Source of the DNA: Demequina sp. NBRC 110054
GTDB lineage: Bacteria > Actinomycetota > Actinomycetes > Actinomycetales > Demequinaceae
DNA length: 64,000 nucleotides
NCBI RefSeq assembly: GCF_002090115.1
Contig: NZ_BBRK01000005.1
Location: 558,001-622,000 of the forward strand
Direction: 5' to 3'
The notes under the pieces were generated by a model that saw only the letters and a list, made by a program, of their open reading frames with translations, was not told where the DNA came from and did no database searches. Both the position numbers and the translations under genes were made by a program. Each line of letters starts with the position of its first letter. The stretch's first letter is position 1. Shown here piece after piece: positions 34,771-42,515 of the stretch.

Positions 34771-35267
34771 CAACCCACTCTATGCAACCATCGCACCGGG
34801 GCGCCGTGGCCGGCGTAGCGGAAGGGCTCGAGCTCCTCGTCCCATGCGGTGCCGAGAGCGAGGTTCATGGCGCGAGCGAAGTCGGTCGCGGTGCCGCCGG
34901 CCTCCATCACGGAGCGGATCCGGTCCTCGGGCACCACGATGTTGCCGTGGACGTCGGTGACCGCGTGGAAGATCCCGAGCGACGGGGTGTGCATCCAGCG
35001 TCCGCCGTCGCAGCCGAACGACGGATCCTCGGTCACCTCGTAGCGCACGTGCTCCCACCCGCGCAGGGCGGAGGCGAGCGCCGCGCCGGTGCCGGGGCGG
35101 CCCTGCCAGGCGACCTCCGCACGGAACATGCGGTGGCCGGCGGGCTGGTCGGTCCACTCGAAATGGGCGCGCGGACCCAGCACTCCCTGCGCAGCCCACT
35201 CGATGTGTGGGCCCATCGCGCGCGTAGCAGAGTGCACGAAAAGAACACCGCGGGTGATGGTGGCCAT
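34770..35267 (-). CDS. DUF3145 family protein
   Basis: A 165-residue protein of the DUF3145 family, found almost only in actinobacteria and often next to the fab genes, as here. The conserved start ATITRGVLFVHSA and the segments MGPHIEWAAQGVLG and DEELEPFRYAGHG fit the family. The function is not known. It contains one Cys and no membrane segment. It is cotranscribed with the NTF2-like gene downstream and convergent with the fab operon. AGGAAGG precedes the ATG. Confidence 0.9.
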   Translation of the reverse strand: MATITRGVLFVHSATRAMGPHIEWAAQGVLGPRAHFEWTDQPAGHRMFRAEVAWQGRPGTGAALASALRGWEHVRYEVTEDPSFGCDGGRWMHTPSLGIFHAVTDVHGNIVVPEDRIRSVMEAGGTATDFARAMNLALGTAWDEELEPFRYAGHGAPVRWLHRVG

Positions 35268-35434
35268 GACCCTTCCTTCCTGTGAGGTGCGTCTTCCCCA
35301 ACGACCTCGAAGGCGGTCCAGCTCCAGCCGGGCGTGCCTCTATCGTGCCCCAATCGCGAATGAAATGCCAGCACGACGCCCGGTTCCGACCGCATCGTGG
35401 CACTCGCGGGCGCCATTTCCGCGCCGGTCTGTGC

Positions 35435-35440
35435 GAGGCT
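35435..35440 (+). promoter_or_regulatory. -10 box of a probable leaderless promoter for the epimerase gene
   Basis: GAGGCT, preceded by TGC as a possible extended element, lies six bases before the ATG at 35447. There is no ribosome-binding site. Confidence 0.4.
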
Positions 35441-35446
35441 GGCGCC

Positions 35447-36097
35447 ATGGCCACCGTCGACCAGCCGCTGACCGTGTCCCAGATCCGCGACGCGGAGGAC
35501 TGGACGATGCTCACCGTGCCCGAGCGCGATCTCATGGATCGCGCCGCGGAGGCAGTGGCCCGCGAGTGCTCGCTGCTCCTCGCCGCACGCCCCGAGGGCG
35601 TCGCGGGAGCCGAGGTGGTCGTGCTCGCGGGGCCCGGCAACAACGGCGGGGATGCGCTCCTCGCCGGGGCGCTGCTCGCCGAGCGGGGAGCGACCGTCCG
35701 CGCGATCCCGTGCGGGGGCCGCCTTCACGAGCGCGGCGAGGCCCGTCTCAGCGCGGCCGCGGGCAGCCGGGTCGAGCCGTCGGCTGGCGCGGTGCTCGTC
35801 GCGGGCGCCGACCTTGTGGTGGACGGCATCGTCGGCCTCGGCGCGAAGGCGGGGCTGAGGGAGCCGGCGGCCTCGCTCGTGCCGCTCATCCCGCCGACGA
35901 CGCCGGTGGTCGCCGTGGACCTGCCCAGCGGCCTCGAGGCCGATTCAGGGGACGACGACGCGCCTCACGTCCGCGCGACCGTCACCGTGACCTTCACGGC
36001 ACCCAAGCGCTGCCTGGTCGAGCAGCCGGCCGCGCAGGCGGCGGGCAGGGTGATCATCGCCGACGTCGGCATCGAGCTCACCGAGCACGAGGGCTGA
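35447..36097 (+). CDS. nnrE: NAD(P)H-hydrate epimerase (YjeF N-terminal domain)
   Basis: A 216-residue Rossmann-like enzyme that interconverts the R and S forms of damaged NAD(P)HX so that the dehydratase can repair both. Family motifs are the N-terminal TVSQIRDAEDWTM, VLAGPGNNGGDALLAG, VVDGIVGLGAK and VVAVDLPSGLEADSG. In many bacteria this domain is fused to the dehydratase; here the partner is a separate gene at 36662, with peptide deformylase placed on the opposite strand between them. The gene is probably leaderless. The Asp of the GxD segment is kept, so it should be active. Confidence 0.92.
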   Translation: MATVDQPLTVSQIRDAEDWTMLTVPERDLMDRAAEAVARECSLLLAARPEGVAGAEVVVLAGPGNNGGDALLAGALLAERGATVRAIPCGGRLHERGEARLSAAAGSRVEPSAGAVLVAGADLVVDGIVGLGAKAGLREPAASLVPLIPPTTPVVAVDLPSGLEADSGDDDAPHVRATVTVTFTAPKRCLVEQPAAQAAGRVIIADVGIELTEHEG

Positions 36098-36121
36098 CGT
36101 CTCGCGCGCGAAGAGACGGGA

Positions 36122-36619
36122 TCAGGCCTTCTCGAGGGACTCCCGCAGCTCGCGCATCGCCTGCTTGCGGACGCCCTTCCCGAGGCGGTCCAGGTAGAGC
36201 TTGCCGTTCAGGTGATCGCACTCGTGGTTGATCAGGCGCGCCCAGATCTCCTCGCCGTCGATGACGACCGGGTTGCCATCGAGATCGATGCCCTCGGCCT
36301 TCGCGTAGGCGGGACGCTCGCACGGGTACCAGAGGCCGGGCACCGAGAGGCAGCCCTCCTCCCCGAGCTCCTGCATCTCGTCCGAGTTCTCGGTGATGAC
36401 GGGGTTGAGGATGTAGCCGATGTCGCCGTCGATGTTCCACGAGAAGGCGCGGAGGCTCACGCCGATCTGGTTCGCGGCGAGTCCGGCGCGGCCCTCGTAG
36501 TCGACGGTCTCGAGCAGGTCCTCCACGAGGCCCCTGACGTGATCGTCGATCTCCGTGATGGTCTCGCAGGGCGTGCGCAGCACGGGGTCGCCGGTCACTC
36601 GAATCTCTCGCATTGCCAT
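36122..36619 (-). CDS. def: Peptide deformylase
   Basis: A 165-residue metalloenzyme that removes the formyl group from new proteins. All three motifs are present: GLAANQIG (motif 1, about 46-53), EGCLS (motif 2, about 88-92, metal-binding Cys) and HECDHLNG (motif 3, two metal His and catalytic Glu). Motif 3 begins His-Glu-Cys-Asp-His, a normal variant. The ATG at 36619 lies 42 bases from the divergent dehydratase start. An AAGAAT box six bases before the ATG may be its -10. It is antisense-placed between the two NAD(P)HX repair genes. Confidence 0.95.
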   Translation of the reverse strand: MAMREIRVTGDPVLRTPCETITEIDDHVRGLVEDLLETVDYEGRAGLAANQIGVSLRAFSWNIDGDIGYILNPVITENSDEMQELGEEGCLSVPGLWYPCERPAYAKAEGIDLDGNPVVIDGEEIWARLINHECDHLNGKLYLDRLGKGVRKQAMRELRESLEKA

Positions 36620-36649
36620 GGGGCCATTCTTCCACGTCCCGCCTTGTGC

Positions 36650-36655
36650 CAGGCT
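36650..36655 (+). promoter_or_regulatory. -10 box of a probable leaderless promoter for the dehydratase gene
   Basis: CAGGCT lies six bases before the ATG at 36662, the same spacing seen at the epimerase gene. Deformylase starts 42 bases away on the other strand, so the two promoters must overlap. Confidence 0.4.
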
Positions 36656-36661
36656 GGTGAC

Positions 36662-37540
36662 ATGGTGACGGGTTCCAGGGTCGATGCGGCGGGCATCGCC
36701 GCGCTGTGGCCGCGCCCCCTCCCCGAGGACGACAAGTACACGCGCGGCGTCCTCGGAGTGGTCGCGGGCTCCGACGCGTATCCCGGCGCCGCGGTGCTGT
36801 GCGTGACGGGCGCATACCGCGCGGGCGCGGGCATGGTGCGCTACGTCGGCCCCCGGCGCGCACAGGACCTCGTGCTCGCCGCACGCCCGGAGACCGTCGT
36901 GCACGCGGACGCCGACGCGGTCGACCGCCTGCCGCGCACCCATGCCTGGGTGGTCGGGTCGGGGGTGTCGGACGCGCCCGGGCAGGACGCAGTGATCGGC
37001 GCGGCATGGGCGAGCGGGCTGCCGTGCGTCGTCGACGCCGGAGCCCTTGAGGACTGCGCGCGGGCGCGTCACTCGGGTGCCAGGAGCACCCCGCCGGAGA
37101 AGATCCTGCTCACCCCGCACGAGGGCGAGCTCGTGCGCGCCCTTGCCGCCATCAGGCACGACGTGACGGCGGACGATGTGCGGCGAGACAGGTCGGAGCA
37201 CGCCCGCCTGCTCGCGGAGACGACGCGTTCCACGGTTCTCCTCAAGGGTTCGCGGACGCTCGTGGTGTCTCCCGGCGGGGCGACGTGGGAGCTTCCCGTC
37301 GCCACGCCCTGGCTCGCGACCGCGGGATCCGGGGACGTGCTCGCCGGGATCGCGGGCGCGCTGCTCGCCGCCGGTCTCGACGCGGCCGAGGCGGGCGTGT
37401 GCGCCGCGTGGGCGCATGCGCAGGCCGGGGCGCGCGCCTCGGGAGACGATCTGCTCTCCCCCTCCGGCCATGGCGGCCCTGTGACCGCGTCCGACGTTGC
37501 GGAGGCCGTGCCCGCGGTGATCGCCGCAGTCACCGCCTGA
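36662..37540 (+). CDS. nnrD: ADP/ATP-dependent NAD(P)H-hydrate dehydratase (YjeF C-terminal domain)
   Basis: A 292-residue ribokinase-like enzyme that restores NAD(P)H from the hydrated S form using ADP or ATP. The family features are [46 protein letters not shown] and the nucleotide-site [16 protein letters not shown]. It works with the epimerase at 35447. It is carried on the same strand as the epimerase but separated by the opposite-strand deformylase gene, so it needs its own promoter. Confidence 0.93.
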   Translation: MVTGSRVDAAGIAALWPRPLPEDDKYTRGVLGVVAGSDAYPGAAVLCVTGAYRAGAGMVRYVGPRRAQDLVLAARPETVVHADADAVDRLPRTHAWVVGSGVSDAPGQDAVIGAAWASGLPCVVDAGALEDCARARHSGARSTPPEKILLTPHEGELVRALAAIRHDVTADDVRRDRSEHARLLAETTRSTVLLKGSRTLVVSPGGATWELPVATPWLATAGSGDVLAGIAGALLAAGLDAAEAGVCAAWAHAQAGARASGDDLLSPSGHGGPVTASDVAEAVPAVIAAVTA

Positions 37541-37615
37541 CGCCGGGCGCTGAGGGCGTCGGCGCGCAGCGCCACTCAGGACGCAGGGCACCGGCACGCG
37601 CGGTTCGTCGCGACC

Positions 37616-37912
37616 TCAGACGAGTCGCAGGCTCAGGCTCACCGTCTCAGGCGGAGCGACGCCCTCCGCGTCGAGCACCGCCCGCTTCACGGGCAGGATG
37701 TACGTGGCGCGGTCCTTGGACGGGAAGATGCTGGTGCGCCACACCGTCTCCCCCAGCGTCACCTCGACCTTCACGGCGCCGAAGCCGCGCCGGGGCCCTG
37801 ACTGCGCGTCCTCGACGACGTCCGCGACGTCCTCTGGAATGTCCGCGAAGACCCAGGTCTGGAGGCGCGCCTCCCACAGATATAGCGACGCCTCGAAGCT
37901 GAACTCGGTCAT
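37616..37912 (-). CDS. DUF1905 domain protein
   Basis: A 98-residue single-domain protein of the DUF1905 family (small beta barrel). The family pattern is visible: FSFEASLYLWEA, WVFADIPEDVADVV, GFGAVKVEVTLGETVWRTSIFPSK, TYILPVKRAV and VSLSLRLV. The function is unknown; some relatives are fused to helix-turn-helix or YdeI-like domains. The ATG at 37912 follows GGAGGGTGCGGGC; the frame is open into the neighbouring tRNA gene, so longer starts are rejected. It is a single-gene unit. Confidence 0.88.
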   Translation of the reverse strand: MTEFSFEASLYLWEARLQTWVFADIPEDVADVVEDAQSGPRRGFGAVKVEVTLGETVWRTSIFPSKDRATYILPVKRAVLDAEGVAPPETVSLSLRLV

Positions 37913-37995
37913 GCCCGCACCCTCCTTCCCGCGCTCGGACCGCGGGGCGATGGGTCCAGCATGCACCGTGACGCTGACATCCGCGGGGAAAGCGA

Positions 37996-38034
37996 AAGGC
38001 CTCCCGACCGCCTTGTGAGCGGAAGGAAGGCCTT
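37996..38034 (-). terminator. Terminator of tRNA-Asn
   Basis: On the minus strand, AAGGCCTTCC pairs with GGGAGGCCTT (one mismatch), and the inner CCGC/GCGG pairs around a seven-base loop. It begins 10 bases after the tRNA end and is followed by TCGCTTTCC. Confidence 0.7.
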
Positions 38035-38043
38035 CTCTTGCAG

Positions 38044-38116
38044 CTCCCCCGACTGGACTCGAACCAGTAACCCTTCGATTAACAGTCGAATGCTCTGCCA
38101 ATTGAGCTACGGGGGA
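38044..38116 (-). tRNA. tRNA-Asn (GUU)
   Basis: A 73-base cloverleaf on the minus strand. The acceptor TCCCCCG pairs with CGGGGGA, the discriminator is G, the anticodon stem TTCGA/TCGAA carries GTT in CTGTTAA, and the T-arm has GGTTCGAGTCC. CCA is not encoded. A terminator hairpin follows. Confidence 0.96.
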
Positions 38117-38212
38117 TCGCGCTGTAGAACTCTACACGATCCGAGAGACCTCTGAAACCACTCCTGGCCCCGCGAGGCGTCGATGTGACCGAGAGCACTC
38201 GCCCATCCCCGC

Positions 38213-38218
38213 TAGGCT
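38213..38218 (+). promoter_or_regulatory. -10 box for the CAU tRNA gene
   Basis: TAGGCT lies 29 bases before the mature tRNA 5' end, leaving room for a short leader that RNase P would remove. The -35 is not clear. Confidence 0.45.
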
Positions 38219-38247
38219 TTGTCGGGCGCGCCGGACAGGTCGCGCAC

Positions 38248-38321
38248 GGGCCAGTAGCTCAGCCGGTTAGAGCAGTGGACTCATAATCCATCGGTCGCGG
38301 GTTCAAGTCCCGCCTGGCCCA
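38248..38321 (+). tRNA. tRNA with CAU anticodon (Met, or Ile2 if lysidine-modified)
   Basis: A 74-base cloverleaf. GGGCCAG pairs with CTGGCCC, the discriminator is A, and the anticodon loop CTCATAA sits on the stem TGGA/TCCA. CAU is shared by elongator Met, initiator and Ile2 tRNAs. The full first acceptor pair (G-C) argues against initiator, but Met and Ile2 cannot be separated here by eye. CCA is not encoded. Confidence 0.93.
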
Positions 38322-38358
38322 CTCTCCGCCTCGCGGCAAGACCTCACAACCGCCAAGA

Positions 38359-39741
38359 TCACTCGGCGACGGCCACGCGCCCTGCGCGGATCGCCTCCGC
38401 GTGAGCGGCGTGATCGCTCTCGTTGAGATCCGCATAGCGCTCGGCGAAGTCGGCGAACACGTCGTCCGCGGTGCGGTCCTCGCCCAGGTAGCCGTGGATC
38501 GCCGCCGCGTCACCCGTGCGCGCGTGCGCAAGGGCGAGCGTCCCGCCGCACAGCGCCGCGTAGCGCTTCAACCGCTTCGGGCCCATCTCATCCACGGCGG
38601 CGGAGGCCTTGCCGTCCCAGAGCTGGCGCAGGTAGAACTCGACCGTGCGCCCGTCGGCCTCGGCGTGGGACCACCCGAGCAGGACATCCCCGGTCGCCTG
38701 CATGCTCCGCTGGCCCTGCACGACCCGCTCGCCCGAGTGCGCGTACTGGCTCGGCCCGAGGAAGGGCTCGAGCACCGAGCGCGTGGCCTCCTTGAACTGG
38801 AGGAACAGCGGGGCTCCTCCGTCAGACTCGAGCAGCACGATGAAGCAGCGCGTGCCGACGCTCCCGACGCCCACGACCTTGTGCGCCAGGTCGAGGAAGC
38901 GGTAGCGGTCGATCACCGCGGCCCGATAGGGCGGCAGGGACTGCCGATACCGATCGAAGAAGGTCCGGATCCGCGCCGCGTCGGGCTCGCCCAGCTCCTC
39001 GCCGAGCGGGACGATGAGCGGAGGGCTCGGCACGATCCTCCGGCGTCCATCCACGACCTCCGTGAGCTTGGCCAGCGCGCGCAGACTGTCCTTGCGCGAG
39101 GCCTTGTCGATCTCGCGCCGCGAACCCTTGTGCAGCTCCTCCCTCTCCTCCAGATAGCGCGCCACATCGACCCGGTAGTACAGGAGGTCGAGCGGACTCA
39201 CCACCACGGAGGCGGCTATGGCCTTGCGGTAGCCGCGGACCGCCGCTCGGGTCGCTGTGCGCGCCTCCTTGGGCGCGAGGCCGTTGTGGCGAGCTGCGAT
39301 GCTGACGCTCGCCGCGAGCCGCTTCAGGTCCCACTCGAACGGCCCAGGCAACGTCTCATCGAAGTCGTTGACGTCGAAGACCAGACGCCGATCGGCGCCG
39401 TTGAACAGCCCGAAGTTGGACAGGTGCGCGTCGCCGCAGAGCTGCACCGTGAGCCCGGACGACGCGCCACGGGAAAGATCGGAGGCCATGATCGCGGCGG
39501 CGCCACGGAAGAAGGTGAACGGCGTCGCATTCATCCGCGCGTGCCGGATCGGCACGAGCGAGGCCACACGCCCCTCGTCCTGGGCGAGGAGGATCTGCAC
39601 GGGATCGGGGCGCACCTCGGGCACAGACACCTCGGCATGCGACTCGAGCGGCACGCTCGCACGCCGGTCGCGCCCGGTCTCCACTCGCGCGCGAAGGGCG
39701 GGGGTCAGCGCCGAGGGCGGCGGGCCTGTCTTCTTCGCCAT
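38359..39741 (-). CDS. DUF2252 family protein (kinase-like fold)
   Basis: A 460-residue cytosolic protein of the DUF2252 family. The conserved blocks are TPFTFFRGAAAIMASDL, QLCGDAHLSNFGLF, VFDVNDFDET and FEWDLKRLAASV; the GDAHxxNFG and DxNDFD elements resemble the catalytic and metal-binding loops of aminoglycoside-phosphotransferase-like kinases. A kinase-type reaction is therefore likely, but no substrate is known. The ATG at 39741 follows GAGGAG. The same frame remains open upstream through a 15-base repeat array, giving five-residue GTxxx repeats; I consider that part non-coding. Confidence 0.9.
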   Translation of the reverse strand: MAKKTGPPPSALTPALRARVETGRDRRASVPLESHAEVSVPEVRPDPVQILLAQDEGRVASLVPIRHARMNATPFTFFRGAAAIMASDLSRGASSGLTVQLCGDAHLSNFGLFNGADRRLVFDVNDFDETLPGPFEWDLKRLAASVSIAARHNGLAPKEARTATRAAVRGYRKAIAASVVVSPLDLLYYRVDVARYLEEREELHKGSRREIDKASRKDSLRALAKLTEVVDGRRRIVPSPPLIVPLGEELGEPDAARIRTFFDRYRQSLPPYRAAVIDRYRFLDLAHKVVGVGSVGTRCFIVLLESDGGAPLFLQFKEATRSVLEPFLGPSQYAHSGERVVQGQRSMQATGDVLLGWSHAEADGRTVEFYLRQLWDGKASAAVDEMGPKRLKRYAALCGGTLALAHARTGDAAAIHGYLGEDRTADDVFADFAERYADLNESDHAAHAEAIRAGRVAVAE

Positions 39742-39815
39742 GCGCGTCTCCTCGCGTCGCCCGCACCATCGGAGGTCGAGCGACCGGGAGCGGCACCGTC
39801 GCCGCTCACCTTCGA

Positions 39816-39920
39816 TTGTGCCGCTTCCCGCTGCGTCGCGTTCCACCGTGCCGCATCCGGACCTGCTGCGTTCCACCGTGCCGCGTTCGAACGTGCCGTA
39901 CGCAGCCGTGCCGCGACAGC
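39816..39920. repeat. Degenerate 15-bp tandem repeat array
   Basis: About seven degenerate 15-base units carry the core GTGCCG(C/T) at 39818, 39848, 39878, 39893 and 39908 (spacing 30, 30, 15, 15), and a 17-base part is repeated exactly at 39838 and 39868. It lies between the DUF2252 gene start and the phosphonate-operon terminator, upstream of DUF2252 in its direction of transcription. Confidence 0.75.
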
Positions 39921-39921
39921 A

Positions 39922-39955
39922 CGAAGCCGGCACGCCGTACGGCGTGCCGGCTTCG
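39922..39955 (-). terminator. Terminator of the phosphonate-type ABC operon
   Basis: A perfect 34-base palindrome (17-bp arms, CGAAGCCGGCACGCCGT and its complement) lies 11 bases past the last permease stop. Confidence 0.8.
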
Positions 39956-39966
39956 CTAAGGATGAC

Positions 39967-40851
39967 CTAGAGCCCCACGGGCTCCGTGTCGATATCCTTG
40001 TCCGTCTTGCCCGTGCCGCTGATGATGCGGTGGCGGACGGCGCCCGAGACGGAGTCGATGAGGACCGTCACGACGATGATCACGAACAGCAGGATGCCGA
40101 TGAAGTCCCACTCGCGATACCGGAAGGCCTGCGACAGGACGGATCCGATTCCGCCGGCTCCGATCACACCGAGGATCGCCGAGGCGCGGATGTTGATCTC
40201 GAAGCGGTACAACCAGAAGGCGAGGACCTCGGGCAGCACCTGGGACCAGTAGGTCCACCGCAGGATCGCGCTGCGCGGCGCGCCCGACGCGCGGGCGGCC
40301 TCGACCGGTCCGGGATCGATCCCCTCGAGCGCCTCGGCCGTCAGCTTGCCGAGCGTGCCGACGGCGCCGATGCCGAGCGCGAGGGCGCCGGCGTTGGGGC
40401 CGAAGCCGAAGATCGGCAGCAGCAGGATGATCGCGAAGACGAGCTCCGGCAGCGTGCGGATGACGTTGAGGATCACGCGGGTGATCTGCACGACGACCTG
40501 GTTCGACACGTTGCGCGCAGCAAGGAAGCCCATCGGGATGGACAGCACCGCGCCGATCAGGGTGCCGATCCACGCCATCGAGATCGACTCGAGCATCCCC
40601 GTGAAGGCCGAGGACCAGTACTCGCTGTACGGCTCGGAGAAGGGGTTCTGCACGAGCCCCTTGAGCATCAGGTAGAAGTACCGCCAGCCCTCGGTGAAGA
40701 TGTCGGGCAGCTTGCCCCAGTCGGCGTTCGACAGGTAGCCGCCGGCGACGACGAGGACCACGAGGACGAGTGCCCCGATGGTCGCGCGGGCCTTGCCGGG
40801 CTCCTGCGGGCGCGCGGTGCGCGTCGCGGACTCAGTGGTCTCGGCGCTCAT
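39967..40851 (-). CDS. phnE: Phosphonate-type ABC transporter permease (second PhnE)
   Basis: A 294-residue permease with one N-terminal helix (about 26-43) and five or six more between 85 and 280. The PhnE EAA-like segment is GKLTAEALEGIDPGPVEAARASGAPR. It makes a heterodimer with the other PhnE, whose stop overlaps this start by one base (TGATG). It is the last gene of the phnD-phnC-phnE-phnE operon. The likely cargo is a phosphonate, phosphite or phosphate ester. Confidence 0.9.
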   Translation of the reverse strand: MSAETTESATRTARPQEPGKARATIGALVLVVLVVAGGYLSNADWGKLPDIFTEGWRYFYLMLKGLVQNPFSEPYSEYWSSAFTGMLESISMAWIGTLIGAVLSIPMGFLAARNVSNQVVVQITRVILNVIRTLPELVFAIILLLPIFGFGPNAGALALGIGAVGTLGKLTAEALEGIDPGPVEAARASGAPRSAILRWTYWSQVLPEVLAFWLYRFEINIRASAILGVIGAGGIGSVLSQAFRYREWDFIGILLFVIIVVTVLIDSVSGAVRHRIISGTGKTDKDIDTEPVGL

Positions 40852-41666
40852 CAGACGAGCCTCCTTCTGAGGTACTGGGAGAGCTGGTCGATGAGCAGCA
40901 CCACCACGAACATGCTGATCACGATCGCCGAGACGTTCTCGTAGTTGAATCGCGCGAACTGCACCTGGATGAGCTGGCCGATACCGCCACCGCCCGCATA
41001 TCCGATGACGACGGACGAGCGGATGTTGAGCTCGAAGATGTACAGCGCGTACGACAGGAAGTTGGGCAGGATCTGCGGCTGGACCGCCCATCGGGCACGA
41101 GAGAACGTGCCCGCTCCGGAGGCGTCGGCCGCCTCGAGAGGGCCCGCGTCGACCGCGTCGATGGTCTCGGCGGTCAGCTTCGCGGCGATGCCGATGTTGA
41201 AGATGAACAGCGCGAGGATTCCGGCGAGCGAGCCGACGCCCACGAGCGCGACGAAGATGAGGACGTACGCGACGTCGGGCAGCGAGCGCAGCACCGCGAG
41301 GAACCACTTCGTGAAGCGGTACAGGCGCGTGGACCTGTTGGTGACCTGCGAGGCCATGTACGCGAACACGAGCCCGACGGCCACGCCGAAGAAGCTCGCG
41401 ACGACCGCGATCGAGATGGTCTCGAGCCACGCGGTCGAGGCGTTGCCCAGGTACGACCAGTTGGGGTGGAGGAAGTCCTGGATGACCACCCAGCCGTTGG
41501 AGAAGTTCTCGAACAGCGACGTGAGCTCGAACTCGATCTCCCACGCGGCCCACGCCGTGATCGCCACGACGGCCACGAGGCCGAGGATCAGCGCGCGGCT
41601 GGGAGCCGGCTTCCGGGGACGTGCGGGCGCCGCGGGCCCGGAGGCGGAGGGCGACGCGACCGTCAT
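40851..41666 (-). CDS. phnE: Phosphonate-type ABC transporter permease (first PhnE)
   Basis: A 271-residue permease with a Pro/Ala-rich cytosolic N-terminus, a first helix near 25-42 and further helices from 85 onward. The coupling segment is AKLTAETIDAVDAGPLEAADASGAG, closely parallel to that of the second permease. The two proteins clearly arose by duplication. The start overlaps the phnC stop by four bases. It acts with PhnC and PhnD in uptake of a phosphorus compound. Confidence 0.9.
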   Translation of the reverse strand: MTVASPSASGPAAPARPRKPAPSRALILGLVAVVAITAWAAWEIEFELTSLFENFSNGWVVIQDFLHPNWSYLGNASTAWLETISIAVVASFFGVAVGLVFAYMASQVTNRSTRLYRFTKWFLAVLRSLPDVAYVLIFVALVGVGSLAGILALFIFNIGIAAKLTAETIDAVDAGPLEAADASGAGTFSRARWAVQPQILPNFLSYALYIFELNIRSSVVIGYAGGGGIGQLIQVQFARFNYENVSAIVISMFVVVLLIDQLSQYLRRRLV

Positions 41667-42430
41667 GCCGGCCCCGAGACGTCGTCCGCGGTGAGGGAAC
41701 GGCCGTAGATGTCCTCGAACACCGCATCGTCCGCCTCGGCGCCCGTGCCGTCGAAGACGACCTTGCCTGCGCGCATGCCGATCACGCGGTCGCCGTACTG
41801 GCGCGCGAGATCAAGGAAGTGGAGGTTCACGAGGGTCGTGATGTCGAGGTCACGGTTGATGCGCTGCAGGTCCTTCATGACCATCTGTGCGGTCGGCGGG
41901 TCGAGCGAGGCGACGGGCTCGTCCGCGAGCATGACCTTGGGGTCCTGTGCAAGGGCGCGCGCGATAGCGACGCGCTGCTGCTGACCGCCGGACAGCTGCG
42001 AGGCGCGGGTCCAGGCCTTCTCGACGATGCCCACGCGCTCGAGCGACTGGTAGGCGATCTCCTTCTCCTCGGACGTCCACGCTCCGAAGAAGGACCGCCA
42101 GGCCGGGATGTCGTGCATCTGGCCGATCATCACGTTGTTCATGACCGACGTGCGCTTCACGAGGTTGAACGACTGGAAGATCATGCCGATGCTCGACCGG
42201 ACCTCGCGCAGCTTCTTGTCGGACGCGCCCGCGACCTCGACACCGTCGACGACGAGGCTTCCCTCGGTGACCGGCACGAGGCCGTTGATGGTGCGGATCA
42301 GGGTGGACTTGCCCGCTCCTGACAGCCCGACCACCACGACGAACTCGCCGTCGGGGATCGTGAGAGAGACGTTGTCGAGGCCGACGACGCCGTTCGGATA
42401 GCGGACGGTGACGTCCTTGAGCTCGATCAT
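41663..42430 (-). CDS. phnC: Phosphonate-type ABC transporter ATP-binding protein
   Basis: A 255-residue ABC ATPase with Walker A GLSGAGKST (about 35-43), Q-loop IFQSFNLV, signature LSGGQQQR, Walker B KVMLADEPVAS and a switch His in LVNLHFLDLA. These fit the PhnC subfamily. It powers the two permeases encoded downstream. It is separated from the binding protein gene by 85 bases holding a strong hairpin, and its stop overlaps the first permease start. Confidence 0.94.
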   Translation of the reverse strand: MIELKDVTVRYPNGVVGLDNVSLTIPDGEFVVVVGLSGAGKSTLIRTINGLVPVTEGSLVVDGVEVAGASDKKLREVRSSIGMIFQSFNLVKRTSVMNNVMIGQMHDIPAWRSFFGAWTSEEKEIAYQSLERVGIVEKAWTRASQLSGGQQQRVAIARALAQDPKVMLADEPVASLDPPTAQMVMKDLQRINRDLDITTLVNLHFLDLARQYGDRVIGMRAGKVVFDGTGAEADDAVFEDIYGRSLTADDVSGPA

Positions 42431-42453
42431 GTTTCCTGCCTACCAGTGGAATG

Positions 42454-42490
42454 GCACCGGCGGCCAGTCGCTGGGACTGACCGCCGGTGC
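42454..42490 (-). terminator. Intercistronic hairpin between phnD and phnC
   Basis: GCACCGGCGG-C-CAGTC pairs with GACTG-A-CCGCCGGTGC: 15 paired bases, one mismatch, five-base loop. It begins 26 bases past the phnD stop. As an attenuator or mRNA-protecting stem it would favour binding protein over ATPase and permeases. Confidence 0.65.
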
Positions 42491-42515
42491 GCGGAACCTT
42501 GTCGGACGGTGGTGC

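Noticed and set aside
38248-38321. Initiator tRNA-Met
   Set aside because: The first acceptor pair is a normal G-C pair and the anticodon stem lacks the three G-C pairs of initiators.
39745-39933. Longer start for the DUF2252 protein through the 15-bp repeats
   Set aside because: A strong ribosome site precedes the ATG at 39741 and the upstream codons give only a low-complexity repeat.
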